A DNA stretch of 52,716 bases, from NCBI RefSeq assembly GCF_000239695.1, contig NZ_JH470338.1, forward strand, positions 750,385 through 803,100, read 5' to 3'. The position numbers and the translations under genes are program-made. This document shows positions 52,294 through 52,716 of the stretch, one piece after another. This DNA comes from Actinomyces graevenitzii C83. Lineage in GTDB: Bacteria; Actinomycetota; Actinomycetes; Actinomycetales; Actinomycetaceae. Position 1 is the stretch's first letter, and each line of letters begins with the position of its first letter. The notes under the pieces were generated by a model. It made no database searches and was not told the DNA's origin. It was given only the letters and a program-made list of their open reading frames with translations.

Positions 52294-52716
52294 TTAGTCC
52301 CAGTTGTTTCGGTGGGGGCTTGTGTGGTGGAGGTCGTGCCAGGCGATAGCGTCGCCCCATCTGGGGATGACACCGGCTGCGGGGTGTGTGCGCGAGGCGT
52401 GTTCCCATTGGGCTTCAATCTGGGTGTCTGTGGGCATGATTTTGAGGATCTGGGCTGGTGGGAGCGGGTTTTCGGTGTGCATGTAGCACCACCAGAAGAT
52501 CGCTTTGATCCGGCGGGTCAGCCGCATTCCCCGGTGGTCGCGCAACAGTTGACGCAAGGGCGCGTTGGTCGCGCCTTCGATCTGGTTGTTCATCGCCGGC
52601 AACGCCCCCTCAAACTGGGGGTCGTGTAGGTGAACAACACCTCGGCTCCGATGAGCCGGTTCACACTGTTGCGGGCCCGCACGAGTCGTTCGTGCGTGTA
52701 TGCCCACCGCCATCGT
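52294..52716 (-). pseudogene. IS1249-like (IS256-type) transposase, C-terminal part, frameshifted
   Basis: The right-edge frame encodes the C-terminal end of a mutator-type transposase: PQFEGALPAMNNQIEGATNA, then LRQLLRDHRGMRLTRRIKAIFWWCYMHTENP. The upstream part of the protein (RWRWAYTHERLVRARNSVNR to LIGAEVLFTY) is in another frame, so one base has been lost near 52627. The element continues outside the window. It is not expected to be active. Confidence 0.75.

Overview
The window looks like a chromosome segment from a moderately GC-rich actinobacterium, most likely of the Actinomycetaceae or close relatives (an inference). The signs are a ClpP1P2 pair next to clpX, GTG starts, densely overlapping operons, ISL3- and IS1249-type insertion sequences, and a cysK preceded by a cysteine-containing leader peptide like those described in mycobacteria. 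Most of the DNA is ordinary housekeeping and sugar or osmolyte metabolism with a distinctive richness in the tetranucleotide CTAG. One block of about 10.8 kb is clearly foreign.

Left part (1-20 kb): an ISL3-family element at the left edge has cut off the 5' part of a sugar ABC permease. Its partner permease is intact. On the minus strand follow clpX-aroQ, clpP1-clpP2, a methyltransferase-cupin pair, trigger factor, a small unknown gene, tRNA-Pro, tRNA-Gly and rpmF. On the plus strand are a YigZ-family gene and a cysteine module: promoter, 16-codon leader peptide with two Cys codons, cysK, cysE. Then come a prolyl aminopeptidase-like hydrolase, an Nei-type glycosylase with rpiB, an M13 metallopeptidase, and a pepN interrupted by a frameshift in a C-rich run.

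Middle part (20-34 kb): carbohydrate use. A split glucose-type PTS has single-domain EIIA, EIIB, EIIC and a second EIIB. Next is a secreted beta-helix protein with the catalytic Asp pattern of GH87 alpha-1,3-glucanases, behind a consensus promoter. malQ and ptsI are divergent around an inverted repeat, followed by tesB and the ABC-F protein EttA. A 1.48-kb IS3-family element sits exactly in the loop of the malQ terminator with a CTG duplication.

Foreign block (about 34.9-45.75 kb): it is flanked by two copies of the 3' two thirds of fumC. From the left it holds a foreign fumC fragment with an in-frame stop, a truncated thyA, osmC, and on the plus strand a tight three-gene operon: SNF2-like helicase with a C-terminal DUF3883 nuclease-like domain, DUF1156 adenine-type DNA methyltransferase, and DUF499 ATPase with an N-terminal Swt1/HEPN-like segment carrying an Rx4H motif. 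This is a helicase-methylase-ATPase (Hma-like) anti-phage defence system. The layout is what a single-crossover integration into fumC would leave: the chromosome keeps one full fumC and one truncated chimeric copy.

Right part (45.8-52.7 kb): the intact fumC, a four-gene OpuC-type osmoprotectant ABC operon, initiator tRNA, a membrane-anchored protein with a Gly/Ser/Asn-rich tail, and a frameshifted IS1249-like transposase running off the edge.
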